A stretch of DNA of 44,707 nt, taken from positions 1 through 44,707 of the forward strand of contig JAJJLU010003622.1 of the NCBI GenBank assembly GCA_023807065.1, in the 5' to 3' direction. The stretch is from Isotricha intestinalis. Taxonomy: Eukaryota > Ciliophora > Litostomatea > Vestibuliferida > Isotrichidae. The position numbers were made by a program, and so were the translations under genes. Positions 10,423 to 20,335 of this stretch are shown piece by piece. Every line of letters begins with the position of its first letter. Within the stretch, counting starts at the first letter, position 1. A model generated the notes under the pieces. That model worked only from the letters and a program-made list of their open reading frames with translations. It was not told the origin of the DNA and made no database searches.

Positions 10423-12342
10423 TCATTTTGTAAATTCCCAAAAATTAGCTGTATTCAAACTTCCAGTAATAAGAGTTTTTATATTAATTTGAGTCATACA
10501 TAAAATGTAACTATCATGAGCATGAATGATACTTGCTAAATTAACACAATTATCAATATTATATTGATGAATAGAATATTCATCATCACTAATAATTAAT
10601 GTATTATCAAAAAGTAAATTCATAGAAATAACTGAGCGTTCAATTCCTATTCTTTTTTCAATAATCATTTTCTCAGTTTTAACAATAAATATAATTCTAT
10701 TTGTTCCAATTGCTATTCTATTATTTGGTATTTCGATTAAACTATTCATTGAACTACATCTAATATTATTGATATGTTTAATTTCATCTAAATTATCAGG
10801 ATTATAAAAAATTAAAGTTCCCTTATTTGAAGCAGAAACTAATTTTTTATTTTGAGTTTCTAAAATTGAAAGATATTCTTTTTGGGATTCTGATTTTTTA
10901 CTAAATTTATTTTCATAAGGAAAATCTCCAGTCCAAATTTCAATACTATAAGAATTACAACAAATAATATTTCCATTATATGAATTTACTATTTTAAACA
11001 CTACTTCATTTTTCTCTGTTTTAATATTTCCAATACATTCATATTTTACAACATCAATTAACCATATTTTAATATTACCTAAGATATCACCAGAAATTAA
11101 TTTCTTTTTTATATCTTTCATTTGAGATAAAGTTGTAATTGGAACAATATGACCTTCAATTTTAATTTTCATTTCAAAAGTATTTGAATCACATATTTCA
11201 ATATGTTTTCCAATAGCTAATGCATATCTTTTATCAAATAATAATAAAATATAAGAAGTTACTCTTGATTTATTATTTGATATTGTTTTTTTGCAAACTA
11301 AATTAGATATTAAATATTTATAATTTGAATCATCATCTGTAATTGAAATTGGAACATAATTATCATGTTTATCTTCATCTAAAATTATTGTTGGTTCATC
11401 ATCTATGATTTGAAAAATGTCATTAAGTTGTACTTGTGATAATTTAATTTTATTTGTTGATTTTTCATTTTGTTTTTCTATATTTAAAATTAAATGTTCT
11501 TTTAAATAGTTTTTATATTCTGATAATGGTTTTGAATCATCAAATTCTGTAATGTCAAATTTACAAATATTTTTAACATTTTTTATTGTGACATAATTTA
11601 AATTATTGTGTTTTAATTTATATGAATCTATTACATAGATTGCAGTATATAATAAATCTTTATTTATTTTATAAAAATTATTATATAATTGTTCTAATTC
11701 TTTTTTTTCATTTTTTTCACACATTTTTACATATTTTTCTTGAATTTTATGAATTTTAGTCAATATATATTTTTCAAGAATCCCTCTATCTTCTTCAATT
11801 TTTTGAAATTCATTGTCTTTAATTATAACATCTTTAATATATTCAATATCTTTTTTATTATAACCAAGATTAAGGCATTTATCACAAATATTAACTTTAG
11901 AATTTAAAGAATAACCAATAGTTTCTTCATAATGAAGAAAACAATAATTATCGAATAAATCTGTTTGAATACTTTCATGTCCTGGTTTATATTCCTTATG
12001 AAAATCAATACAAGTTTGACAAAAAATTAGTTTACAAGGTAAACAAAAAAATAATTTATTTACATAACCTTTTCCAATTGATGTTTCACATATATTACAT
12101 AATGATGAATTAAGTGTTATTAATCTAAAAATTTGTAAAAATTGTTCTAATGGAATATTACTTGATTTTTCGTTTTCTTTTAATGTACATTCACATGAAT
12201 AATTTACTTCTATTCTATCATTTATTTTTACTATTGATATTAATGGAATTTGAAAACATGTTGAACAACGAAATACATTATTATCTGATATTTCTACTAT
12301 ATTATTATTTATTACTATTGATTCTTCAATAAATTGATCCAT
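10423..12342 (-). CDS. Zinc-finger (B-box-like) and WD40-repeat protein
   Basis: A 639-residue protein I cannot name. The N-terminus has clusters of zinc ligands: C26, C29, C50 and C52; then C82, C85, C100, C103, C108, C111, H115 and H122, a B-box-like pattern; then C134/H137 and C153/C156. A helical, Glu/Lys-rich linker runs to about residue 300. From about 330 to the end are beta-propeller-type repeats, including RYALAIGKHIEICDSNTFE, SGDILGNIKIWLIDV, IICCNSYSIEIWTGDFPYE and the terminal TGSLNTANFWEF. The layout suggests a TRIM-like ubiquitin ligase or scaffold, but the first finger is not a clear RING. It ends in TGA, the only TGA stop among the confident genes. Its start lies 172 bases from the divergent repeat-protein gene, implying a shared promoter region. 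Confidence 0.8.
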   Translation of the reverse strand: MDQFIEESIVINNNIVEISDNNVFRCSTCFQIPLISIVKINDRIEVNYSCECTLKENEKSSNIPLEQFLQIFRLITLNSSLCNICETSIGKGYVNKLFFCLPCKLIFCQTCIDFHKEYKPGHESIQTDLFDNYCFLHYEETIGYSLNSKVNICDKCLNLGYNKKDIEYIKDVIIKDNEFQKIEEDRGILEKYILTKIHKIQEKYVKMCEKNEKKELEQLYNNFYKINKDLLYTAIYVIDSYKLKHNNLNYVTIKNVKNICKFDITEFDDSKPLSEYKNYLKEHLILNIEKQNEKSTNKIKLSQVQLNDIFQIIDDEPTIILDEDKHDNYVPISITDDDSNYKYLISNLVCKKTISNNKSRVTSYILLLFDKRYALAIGKHIEICDSNTFEMKIKIEGHIVPITTLSQMKDIKKKLISGDILGNIKIWLIDVVKYECIGNIKTEKNEVVFKIVNSYNGNIICCNSYSIEIWTGDFPYENKFSKKSESQKEYLSILETQNKKLVSASNKGTLIFYNPDNLDEIKHINNIRCSSMNSLIEIPNNRIAIGTNRIIFIVKTEKMIIEKRIGIERSVISMNLLFDNTLIISDDEYSIHQYNIDNCVNLASIIHAHDSYILCMTQINIKTLITGSLNTANFWEFTK

Positions 12343-12514
12343 TTTTTAACTTTTTTATAATTAATTGAAAAGAATTATTTAAAATATGAAATATTAATTT
12401 TTATTTTAAAAAAATTTGGTCCATTATTTGAAACATTTTTTAAAAATTATCTTATTAGGAAACATATTTAAAATATATAAATTTATATTTTCTGATTTAA
12501 ATTTAAATTAAAAA

Positions 12515-15500
12515 ATGAATTCTGACAATCAAAGTAAAAAAGGAATTAATTCAAAGAAATTAATTTCAAACCAGAATGATTCTTCTTTTGGAAACAATAA
12601 AAATAAAAAAAATGGAACTCAAAGTCATAAAAATATTCTTCAAACTCAAAATTTAAAATATTTAAAAATTATTCCTGATGGAGAAGTTAAATCTACAACT
12701 ACTCAAAAACATTCAACTCAAATTAATATTATTCATCCAACAATTAAATCAGAACCTTTGTTTAAAAAAAGTGGGGGTACAGATTTTAAAAACGTAATTT
12801 CTTTTGAAAGAGAATTTTCAAATAATAAAGAAATAAATCATGTTATTGAATCAAATTTAAATAATCAAAATATAAATATTTCATATAATAAAACCAATAA
12901 TAATATAAATAATTCATCATTTCAAAAATATGACATTAATTTAGAAATTGCGCCAAAAAATTTAATCACAAAAGAAATCCATTCTAACAAAAAATTACCT
13001 GTTATGATAGATATAGAAATGAAAGATAATGATAATATTAATAATATTACTTTTAATAATTTATTAGAAGAAGAAAAACAAGAAAAAAATAAGGATGAAG
13101 ATATTGAAATGAAAGATGAAAGTTCTATGAATTTTAAAAAAAGAAATTCTTATAATAATTTAGTTTTTAAAGTCTCTCATGCTCTTCTGCCTCAATCACC
13201 TTTAAGAGAAATAAAATATATTAAATATCAGGAACAATATTATATTTTAGTTAAAAAAATTGCAAGTAGACTTAAAATAAAAACTAAACCTGCAAATTAT
13301 AACATTTTTAAAATTGGTCAATATAGATATTTAGTGAAAAAAATTGCTGACGGATTAAGAAGAAAATTAAAAATAGACAAGGTAAATCATTTTTATTATA
13401 AAACATTAATAAGAAAAATTGCGATGAAATTAAAAGAAAAATTAAATGATAAAAAAGTTTTTAATTTTTATTATAAAACATTAATAAGAAAAATTGCAAT
13501 GAAATTAAAAGAAAAATTAAATCAAACAAAACTTTCAAAATTTTATTATAAAACTCTAGTAAGAAAAATTGCAATGAAATTAAAAGAAAAATTAAATCTA
13601 ACAAAACTTTCAAATTTTTATTATAAAACTCTAGTAAGAAAAATTGCAATGAAATTAAAAGAAAAATTAAATGAGAAAAGAGTTTCAAATTTTTATTATA
13701 AAACATTAATTAGGAAAATTGGTTTAAAAATGAGGATTTCACTTAAAATAAAGGAAAGAGATCAAATGATGAATAATAAAAGATTAATTGAAGAAAGAAA
13801 AAATGATATTGAAATGGAAGACCAAACACAAAATAATCTCACAGAAAATACATATAATCTTGAAATTTCAAATAGAATTAATAATAATAAATTAAGTTTT
13901 TCTAATCCAAATGATGTAAATATGAATATTAATTATCCTTCTTCTAAAAGAGTAAGTATTGAAAATTCCGCTTTAAATGATACTACTTTTGATATAAATG
14001 TTAATGCAAGTAATATTGAAAAATTAAAAGAATTAAACAATATTTCTAAACAAAAAAATACTTATAATAATAATGATGATTATGAAATGAAAGATGAAAT
14101 ACAAAATGAAAATATAATTCCGCAAATGAAAGAAGAAAAAATAATTGATAATAAAATTCCTCAAATATTTAATTCAAACAATCAAAACTCAGTAAAACAA
14201 TTAAATATTATATCAAAACAAAATTCAGAAATAAAACCATTAAATATATTAAATCAAAATTCGGAAAAAAAATTATTCAATAATATAACTGAAAATTCTG
14301 AAAAAAAGAATTTAAATATTACTAATGAAAATTATCGAACAAAAGGAAAAAATACATCAAATAATAAAAAAAAAACAACAATTTCACCTTCAAAAATCCA
14401 AATTAAAAAAAATCAACCTTCATCAAACCAAAAAGTTATTATGAATAAAATTTTAACACCCTCAAAAAATTCAATTTCAAATCAATTAAATTCAGATTAT
14501 TTTAATCAAGTTAATGGTAACAGTTATTCAAAATCAAAACCTGTAACTCCTTCTAAATTTGTTTTTCCAGGAAAAAAAGCATCAAATAAAAATAATATTA
14601 ATTTTAAAGAATATATTAATTCTATTTCAAAGAAAGGAAAAATTATCGAAAGAGTCGAAGAAGAAAAAAATAATAATGAAAATCCAAAGTTGAATGCTTC
14701 GAAAATGAGATTAACAATTCAATTACAAAATTTAAATTCATCTTCACAAAATTTTGTACAAGATTTTGAGACATTTTTATCTGAAAGAGAAATAAAAATA
14801 AAAAATTTAATTCCTCATGAATCAGGATTGAATAGTTTAGGAATTTTATCAAGAATGGATTTTTGGTTTTTATTAATGGATTATTTAGTAATAAAATATA
14901 AAATAAATATTATAAATTATATTGAGATATATACTGAATTTTCAAAATATTCAAGAACCAAAGAAGAATTACAACAATTTAAAATATTCTTTTATTCAAA
15001 TTTATTAAGACATTATACTTCAGAAGAAATAAAATCACAATTGTATAGATTAAACATTAATTTTGATGAATTAAATATTGATTCAGTATGTAAATTAATT
15101 CCAGAACCAAAATTAAAAGAAAATTTTGATTTAGTAGAATCAAAAAGAATAAAAATAGAAGAAATGGAAAAAAATGAAAATTTCCATAAAAATTTATCAA
15201 AATGTATTCATAAAATAATATTAGAAAATCGAAATAATTTAATAATTGAACAAAATTTAAATTTGGAAATAAATAATAAATATAATCCCAATGATAATAA
15301 TAAAATAGATTCATTAAATTCATTTTTAATAAAAGGAAAAGAAAAAATAAATATAGAAAAAAGAGATATTTCAACAAGTCCTTTTTCAAGTGAAAAAAAA
15401 ACAAAAAAAGAAATAGGAATATCTCCAATTAAATTAGAACAAAATAATAAAAATATTTCAACCTCTCCAATTAAGATGATTGATGAAGAAATTGATGTAA

Positions 15501-16147
15501 ATATTAATAGTGATGAAAAATTAAGTTCTTCTTCTGAAAAAGAAGATTGTGATACTCCTAAATTTTCAGCTAAAAAAATTAATTTAGAAGAAAATGATAA
15601 TGAAAGTTTAAATAATAAAGTTGAAGAAAGTAAAAATTTTTTAAATGAAATTGCTAAAAAAATTGAAGAAGAAGAAATTTCTGATAGAGAAAGTGAAAAG
15701 TTAGATGATGAAAAAGAAAAGAAAAATAATAAAAAAAGTTATAATAATAATTTAAATAAAAAGAAAAAAAATGATGAAAATGAAGAAGAAAGTGAAAGTG
15801 AAGATGAAGATAAAAAGAAAAAAATAAAAAAAAAGAATATAAATATGAAAAAGAAAAAATCTGTTAAAAAAATTGAAGAAGAAGAAAAAGAAAAAGAAGA
15901 TTCAAAAAATTCTGATGAAACTTTATCTGATGAAGAAGATAAAAAGAAAAAAAATATTAATAAGAAAAGAAGTCCAAATAAAAAAAAAACAAAAACTAAA
16001 AAAACTGAAGAAGCAATTATTTTAAGTGATAAAAATGATTCTGATGATGAAGAAGAAAAAGAAAGTGAAAATGAAAATAAAAAAAAAACTAAAGGAAGAA
16101 AAACTCCAATCAAAAAAAGAAATCAATCAAAGAAAAGAAATAAATAA
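12515..16147 (+). CDS. Large low-complexity protein with 25-residue basic repeats
   Basis: A 1210-residue protein of no recognised family. Residues 1-220 are Asn/Ser/Lys-rich and disordered. Residues about 230-420 hold seven copies of an amphipathic basic unit, the last five at exact 25-residue spacing (consensus FYYKTLIRKIAMKLKEKLN plus a variable linker). Residues 420-730 are again disordered, with repeated short phrases such as EMKDE and NSEKK. Residues about 731-865 (LSEREIKIKNLIPHESGL ... MDFWFLLMDYLVIKY ... LIPEPKLKENFD) look like a folded helical domain. The last 200 residues alternate Lys-rich and Asp/Glu-rich blocks and end in KKRNQSKKRNK, a nuclear-localisation-like tail. The architecture suggests a nuclear or cytoskeletal scaffold; function is unknown. 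It shares an upstream region with the WD40 gene. Confidence 0.8.
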   Translation: MNSDNQSKKGINSKKLISNQNDSSFGNNKNKKNGTQSHKNILQTQNLKYLKIIPDGEVKSTTTQKHSTQINIIHPTIKSEPLFKKSGGTDFKNVISFEREFSNNKEINHVIESNLNNQNINISYNKTNNNINNSSFQKYDINLEIAPKNLITKEIHSNKKLPVMIDIEMKDNDNINNITFNNLLEEEKQEKNKDEDIEMKDESSMNFKKRNSYNNLVFKVSHALLPQSPLREIKYIKYQEQYYILVKKIASRLKIKTKPANYNIFKIGQYRYLVKKIADGLRRKLKIDKVNHFYYKTLIRKIAMKLKEKLNDKKVFNFYYKTLIRKIAMKLKEKLNQTKLSKFYYKTLVRKIAMKLKEKLNLTKLSNFYYKTLVRKIAMKLKEKLNEKRVSNFYYKTLIRKIGLKMRISLKIKERDQMMNNKRLIEERKNDIEMEDQTQNNLTENTYNLEISNRINNNKLSFSNPNDVNMNINYPSSKRVSIENSALNDTTFDINVNASNIEKLKELNNISKQKNTYNNNDDYEMKDEIQNENIIPQMKEEKIIDNKIPQIFNSNNQNSVKQLNIISKQNSEIKPLNILNQNSEKKLFNNITENSEKKNLNITNENYRTKGKNTSNNKKKTTISPSKIQIKKNQPSSNQKVIMNKILTPSKNSISNQLNSDYFNQVNGNSYSKSKPVTPSKFVFPGKKASNKNNINFKEYINSISKKGKIIERVEEEKNNNENPKLNASKMRLTIQLQNLNSSSQNFVQDFETFLSEREIKIKNLIPHESGLNSLGILSRMDFWFLLMDYLVIKYKINIINYIEIYTEFSKYSRTKEELQQFKIFFYSNLLRHYTSEEIKSQLYRLNINFDELNIDSVCKLIPEPKLKENFDLVESKRIKIEEMEKNENFHKNLSKCIHKIILENRNNLIIEQNLNLEINNKYNPNDNNKIDSLNSFLIKGKEKINIEKRDISTSPFSSEKKTKKEIGISPIKLEQNNKNISTSPIKMIDEEIDVNINSDEKLSSSSEKEDCDTPKFSAKKINLEENDNESLNNKVEESKNFLNEIAKKIEEEEISDRESEKLDDEKEKKNNKKSYNNNLNKKKKNDENEEESESEDEDKKKKIKKKNINMKKKKSVKKIEEEEKEKEDSKNSDETLSDEEDKKKKNINKKRSPNKKKTKTKKTEEAIILSDKNDSDDEEEKESENENKKKTKGRKTPIKKRNQSKKRNK
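13391..13765 (+). repeat. Tandem 75-bp coding repeat, five units
   Basis: Units start at 13391, 13466, 13541, 13616 and 13691. Each begins with TTTTATTATAAAAC and encodes FYYKTL(I/V)RKIAMKLKEKLN plus a six-residue linker. Units 2-4 are nearly identical at the DNA level; the last diverges after LIRKIG. Two more diverged copies (YILVKKIASRLK and YRYLVKKIADGLRRKL) precede the array at roughly 13240-13390. The gradient from worn outer copies to near-identical inner copies points to recent duplication or gene conversion. Confidence 0.92.
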
Positions 16148-16281
16148 TTAATATAATTATTATTTAAAAAATATATTAATTTTTTTTAATATATGATAAT
16201 TATAACAAAATTATATCTATTTTTTTCTTTATTTATAAAAGAAAATATTATTATTTTTTTATATGAATAAATTATTAGTTT

Positions 16282-17620
16282 TTATATAATTGAACAACAT
16301 CGACATTCTTGGTTTTTTAGGTGTCTTTTTGGTGGCCGCGAAGTATGAGAATTAACTTGAGATGTGTTTTTTAAATTTGTATTTTGAATATTATTATTTA
16401 TATCTGTATTATGATTATTTAAAAGATTATTATTCCCATCTACACCATCTTGCACTTTTTCTTCAATATTTTCAACAATACAAACATTTCCTTGATTTAC
16501 ATCAGTGTTTTTTCCATCGTTATTATTAACTTTTTCTTCTTCAAAATTATTATTTTTTCCTTTTCTTACATCAATATCATTTAAAGCAACATCATCATTA
16601 ACAGCATTATAACTACAATCTTTAGTTTGATTATTAATATTATTATTATCTAAAACTTCTATTCCATCATTGTTTTCATTATTTTCATTAGGAGACCAAT
16701 CATAAAAATAATCAATTTTAAAATTACTTTTATTTAAAACACTAATAAATAGATTTTCCAACATATCATAATTAGGATCTTCTTCATATTTTAATTCTCT
16801 AGTATATCTAACATAATCTTCGAATTCTTTTGGAAAACCTTTGCATAAATTTTCAGGAGTAACTTCAATCTTTTTATCTAAAATATTACTATATTTATCA
16901 TCTTTATTTTTAATTGGTAATCCTTGCCATGGTAACTTTCCTAATAAAAAATACATTAAAACATAACCAACAGATTCTAAATCATCTCTTCTACTTTGTT
17001 CATAACCATTTAAAGCATTAATTGATGCATATCTTGCAGTTCCAGTTAATTTTTTTTTTGTTTTCATTTCATTATGTTCTAAATTATCTGTTCTATATTT
17101 TTTTGCCAATCCAAAATCCAATAAAAATATTTGATTTTTTTTTTCTTCTAATCCTACTACAAAATTATCTGGCTTTATATCTCTGTGAATTATATTTTTA
17201 TTGTGAATGAAGTTTAATATTTTTATCATTTGATATCCTATATTACAAACACATCTTATTGACATTTTTTTTGAAGGTAAACTTTGTAAAAGAATTTCTA
17301 AAGATTTTCCCATTAATTCCATTGTTAATATATTATATTCATCAGTAAAACCAAAAGAATGTATTAAAGGAATTCCAGCTAAAATTTTACAAATTTTTTA
17401 TTAAATAATAATTTTTCTTACGTCCTTTTAAATAATTCATTATATAAGCTTCGTTTTGTAATAATTTTTGCCCTTTTAATTTGTTTTCAAATTTTATTGC
17501 AAATTTTTTGTCTTCACATTCAGCTTCATATATACTACCAAAAGAACCCTGACCTAATTTCTTTATAATAGTATATTTCTTGAAAAAAATTTTTCCAATC
17601 AAATTCTCTTCAACACTCAT
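16282..17620 (-). CDS. CK1: Casein kinase 1 with CAAX-like C-terminus
   Basis: Two exons (17422-17620 and 16282-17378) joined over a 43-nt intron (GTAAGA...TTTTAG) give 431 residues. Splicing restores the conserved YLKGPGIPLIHSFGF. Kinase elements: glycine loop LGQGSFGSIYEA (22-33), Lys43, catalytic HRDIKPDNF (Asp133), DFGLAKKYR, and the CK1-specific ASINALNGYEQSRRDDLES, which identifies the family. After the catalytic domain (about residue 295) comes an Asn/Asp-rich tail that ends QECRCCSII. The last four residues, CSII, form a CAAX-type prenylation motif, with two neighbouring cysteines that could be palmitoylated. This suggests membrane anchoring, as in yeast Yck kinases. The intron hides the join; without it the gene looks like two fragments. 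Confidence 0.95.
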
Positions 17621-18276
17621 TTAAAAAAATAAATGAAAAATTAAATTTTAAAATATATAACTAAAAAAAGTGAAATTAAACTCTTCAAAAATATTAAATA
17701 TTTAAAAATAAATTAAAAAAATGAAAGCCCAAACTATATTATAAATTATAATTAACAATATAAAGATAAATGAAAAAATATTATAATTATTTTCATTTTG
17801 AATCTATAAACAGTTAGGGTTAAAATTTATAAGAAATAAAGATTTGAAGTGAATTTATTGTGATAGAATAATCTGATTTTATTATATGATGAAAATAGAC
17901 ATGAAAAATGTGTTTATAAAGACTTAAATTTAAAAAAATTGAATTTTAAAGGAATTTTAGACAATGATAATAATGATAAAGATAAAAAATTTTAGAAAAA
18001 AGCAAAAGAAGTTACATTAAGGTAAATATACAAGATTATGTTATAATGAATGAAGAAGGTTAATAAATAAATCATTTTTTTTAACTTTTTAGAATGAATA
18101 ATAAAAATTGGTTTTTTTTACTCCGTTAAATAAACATGAAATTTTTTATATTAATGTCATATATTTGGAGATTTATATTTACTGAATTATTAATTACAAT
18201 ATAAATTATATTATTTAAAAAAAAAAATAAATTCTTTTATTTATTTAAAAAATATTAAATTATTTATATTTTAATT
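17621..18276. other. Gene-poor spacer with one possible disrupted frame
   Basis: Lies between the CK1 start and the Got1 stop. Apart from the weak coding-like stretch at 17867-18060 (listed separately), nothing could be supported. A single TTAGGG-like hexamer near 17814 is isolated and not telomeric. Confidence 0.5.
17867..18060 (+). pseudogene. Possible disrupted coding remnant
   Basis: After a possible acceptor (GTGATAG), one frame is open for 42 codons: NNLILLYDENRHEKCVYKDL, then a Leu/Lys stretch, then GILDNDNNDKDKKF and a TAG at 17993-17995. A one-base shift continues with EKSKRSYIKVNIQDYVIMN. A GTTAATAA...CTTTTTAG intron-like sequence follows. The composition is more coding-like than the surroundings, but no family is recognised and no start is clear. 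It could be an exon pair of a gene with an assembly indel, or a relic. Confidence 0.28.
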
Positions 18277-18698
18277 TTATACTTTAGAAGCATCATCACT
18301 TTTTTTTAAATTTGTTGATTTTCTTAAATTGTGAATATAATTGCCAATAATAGGAATCCATTCAAAATAACCTAAAAATTTCAAAGAATAAGCTTTGAAA
18401 AATTCATAAGTACCATAAATTTGAACACATGCTCCAATAAATTTTAATACAATAAAAACTAAACTAATAATCAAAGCAATAGACCCTTTAATTTTTTTTT
18501 AAAAAAAAAATTAATGTTTCTTATAATCCAACTAATATATATAAGCCAACCATAAATAAAACATTTGATAATAAAAATAATGTTCTATCAAAAAATAAAA
18601 GAATTCCTATTCCATAGAAAATACCTGAAACTCCTAAAATTACTGTACCTAATTCTAAATTTTATTATATTTCTTATTTTACTCTTATTATCATCCAT
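18277..18698 (-). CDS. GOT1: Got1-type vesicle transport protein, frame broken once
   Basis: Exon 1 is only 16 nt (18683-18698, MDDNK). A 28-nt intron (GTAAAA...ATTTAG, 18655-18682) follows, then exon 2. The protein has the four membrane segments and spacing of Got1: LGTVILGVSGIFYGIGILLF, LFLLSNVLFMVGLYILVG, ALIISLVFIVLKFIGACVQI and the signature YGTYEFF ... LGYFEWIPIIGNYI. Got1 acts in ER-Golgi vesicle fusion. Just after the second membrane segment the frame meets TAA (18521-18523); the rest (IRNINFFFKKKIKGS onward) is in the next frame. One missing base near 18521-18540 would explain it. A run of ten A and nine T lies next to the break. The remainder is well conserved, so an assembly indel is more likely than a dead gene. 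Confidence 0.78.
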
Positions 18699-19534
18699 AT
18701 TTAAAAAAATCTTAGTAAATATTGTAATTAAAAATTTAATTAGTCTATTATGTATATAAAGTTGTTTAAAAAACTTTTCTTATATACAATCAATAATATT
18801 CAATATAATTATACTTAAGATTCTTATATTTTTTTATTTCTTTGATTGTTTTTTCAAATTTTTAGAATTACTTCTTAAACCACAAAAAAAATAGACTCTA
18901 AAATAATATGTTTAAATTCGATTTAAGTAAAAATTGTTTTACTTTCTTTAATAAATTTCAATAATTTGATTTGATATTTCAATAAATGAATCATATTTCC
19001 AATTGAATACTTATTCAAGTTAATTTTCAAAAACTTCTTTTTTAATTAATTTTATTCTATTATTTGTTATAATATTATTTTCTTCTTGTGAAATAATAGT
19101 TTAATTTAAAATAGGAAATTTATTTTAAATTATACAATTTATGTAGAAAATGCCATATTTCATTATTATCTTGATTAATTCATTTTGCTTCTTTTTCTTT
19201 TCCTCTTTTTTAAGAAAATTTTAAAAAAGAATTAAAAAATTTTTTTACGATTAGATATCTTATCAGATTAAAATTTGTAATTTATAATGAAAAAATATAC
19301 TTTAAAAATTAAATTATTATTATCTCGAGAAATTGAAATTTCTTTTTAAATTAGAAGAAAATATTTTTTTTAAAATATAAGTGTTTGTAAAAGTATCTTA
19401 AACTTTTTCTGAAGGATTATGAAAATAGAACATTAATTTATTTGACAATCATCATTTGGAAGTAAATAGTCAATGTCTATTTTAAATTATAATTGTTAAA
19501 ACAATTTTTATTAATTAATTTAAATTATTAATAA
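18699..19534. other. Gene-poor spacer
   Basis: No intact gene. Coding-like runs occur on the minus strand at about 18960-19190 and on the plus strand at about 19209-19500, but both carry stops at close to the rate expected by chance in this composition. They are not called. Confidence 0.45.
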
Positions 19535-19907
19535 ATGACAGATTATGCAAAACTTATAAGCTCTGATTTAAAAAATATTTACCTTCCAAAAAATGTTGCT
19601 GAATTATCAGAATATTTAAGAAAAGAAATAGAAAGTAAATTTTAATAAATAATATTTAGAGGTCGATAGAGACCAAGATGTTGAAATTAAATTTGATGAT
19701 GTTCCTTTTGAAGTTTTAGAAGTTTTAGTAGGTTATTTAAATACAAAAGTAAATTCCAATTTAAATATTTCTTTTAGTATTATTATGAACAAATGAAAGA
19801 TTTAAAACCTGGATATAATGAACCTTATCCTATTCCTGAAAATCTTTCTTTAGATGTAAATTCTTTTTTTATTTTATTTTTTATAGATTGTTAAAAAATA
19901 TTTATAA
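19535..19907 (+). CDS. ELOC: Elongin C (Skp1/BTB fold)
   Basis: Four exons (19535-19634, 19660-19748, 19778-19855, 19887-19907) and introns of 25, 29 and 31 nt, all GTAAAT...TAG, give 95 residues. The spliced protein follows elongin C: YAKLISSDLKNIYLPKNVAE (the L.SSDG..F.V segment), LSEYLRKEIEK, VEIKFDDVPFEVLEVLVGYL (matching the V.F.EI...VL..V..Y strand-helix), then PYPIPENLSLDIVKKYL in place of the IPEFPIAPEIALELL end. Elongin C links cullin-2/5 or elongin A to BC-box substrate receptors in ubiquitin ligases. The final exon is just 21 nt (IVKKYL plus stop). The gene is slightly shorter than human elongin C (112). Confidence 0.88.
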
Positions 19908-20335
19908 ACCAAATATTTAAATTTAAATTATAATTTTTTAACATCTTTGTTTTTGTTTAAATTTTAAAAATATAAATGAATAATATTTTTTCTAATAAAA
20001 TAATATTTAACTATTTAAAAGAGGATATTCCAAAATTATTGAAAAAAAAATATGATTTTTTGGAATAGAAAATTTAAAAATAATAATTCAATGAAACTGA
20101 AGTAAAAATATAAAAATAAAAAAAAAATCGATGAAATAACTGCAATCAATGTTTGTTTTGAAAAATTTTAATATAATAGAACCATAATTTATTATTATCA
20201 TTGTCTTCAAAAGTAATATATATTATTTTTTTAATTTTAATTCAAAAATTAAATATCTTAAGTTTTATTTATCTCATTTTTAATTATAAATATATTATAA
20301 TTTATAAATATCTAAAATAAAATTATTAAATAATA
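19908..20335. other. Intergenic, only a short ORF
   Basis: A 30-codon ATG frame near 19977-20069 (MNNIFSNKIIFNYLKED ... KKYDFLE) ends in TAG and has no visible continuation or family. Nothing else is supported. This is the shared 3' region of elongin C (+) and the VHS-GAT gene (-). Confidence 0.4.

Noticed and set aside
13391..13765. Regular 75-bp repeats resembling a CRISPR array
   Set aside because: They are coding, in frame, without unique spacers of constant length, and the genome is eukaryotic.
13461..16113. Several hydrophobic minus-strand frames opposite the repeat protein
   Set aside because: They are antisense shadows: Lys/Glu-rich coding DNA reads as Phe/Leu/Ser on the other strand.
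17810..17822. TTAGGG hexamer suggesting telomere
   Set aside because: A single copy only, inside an A/T-rich spacer.
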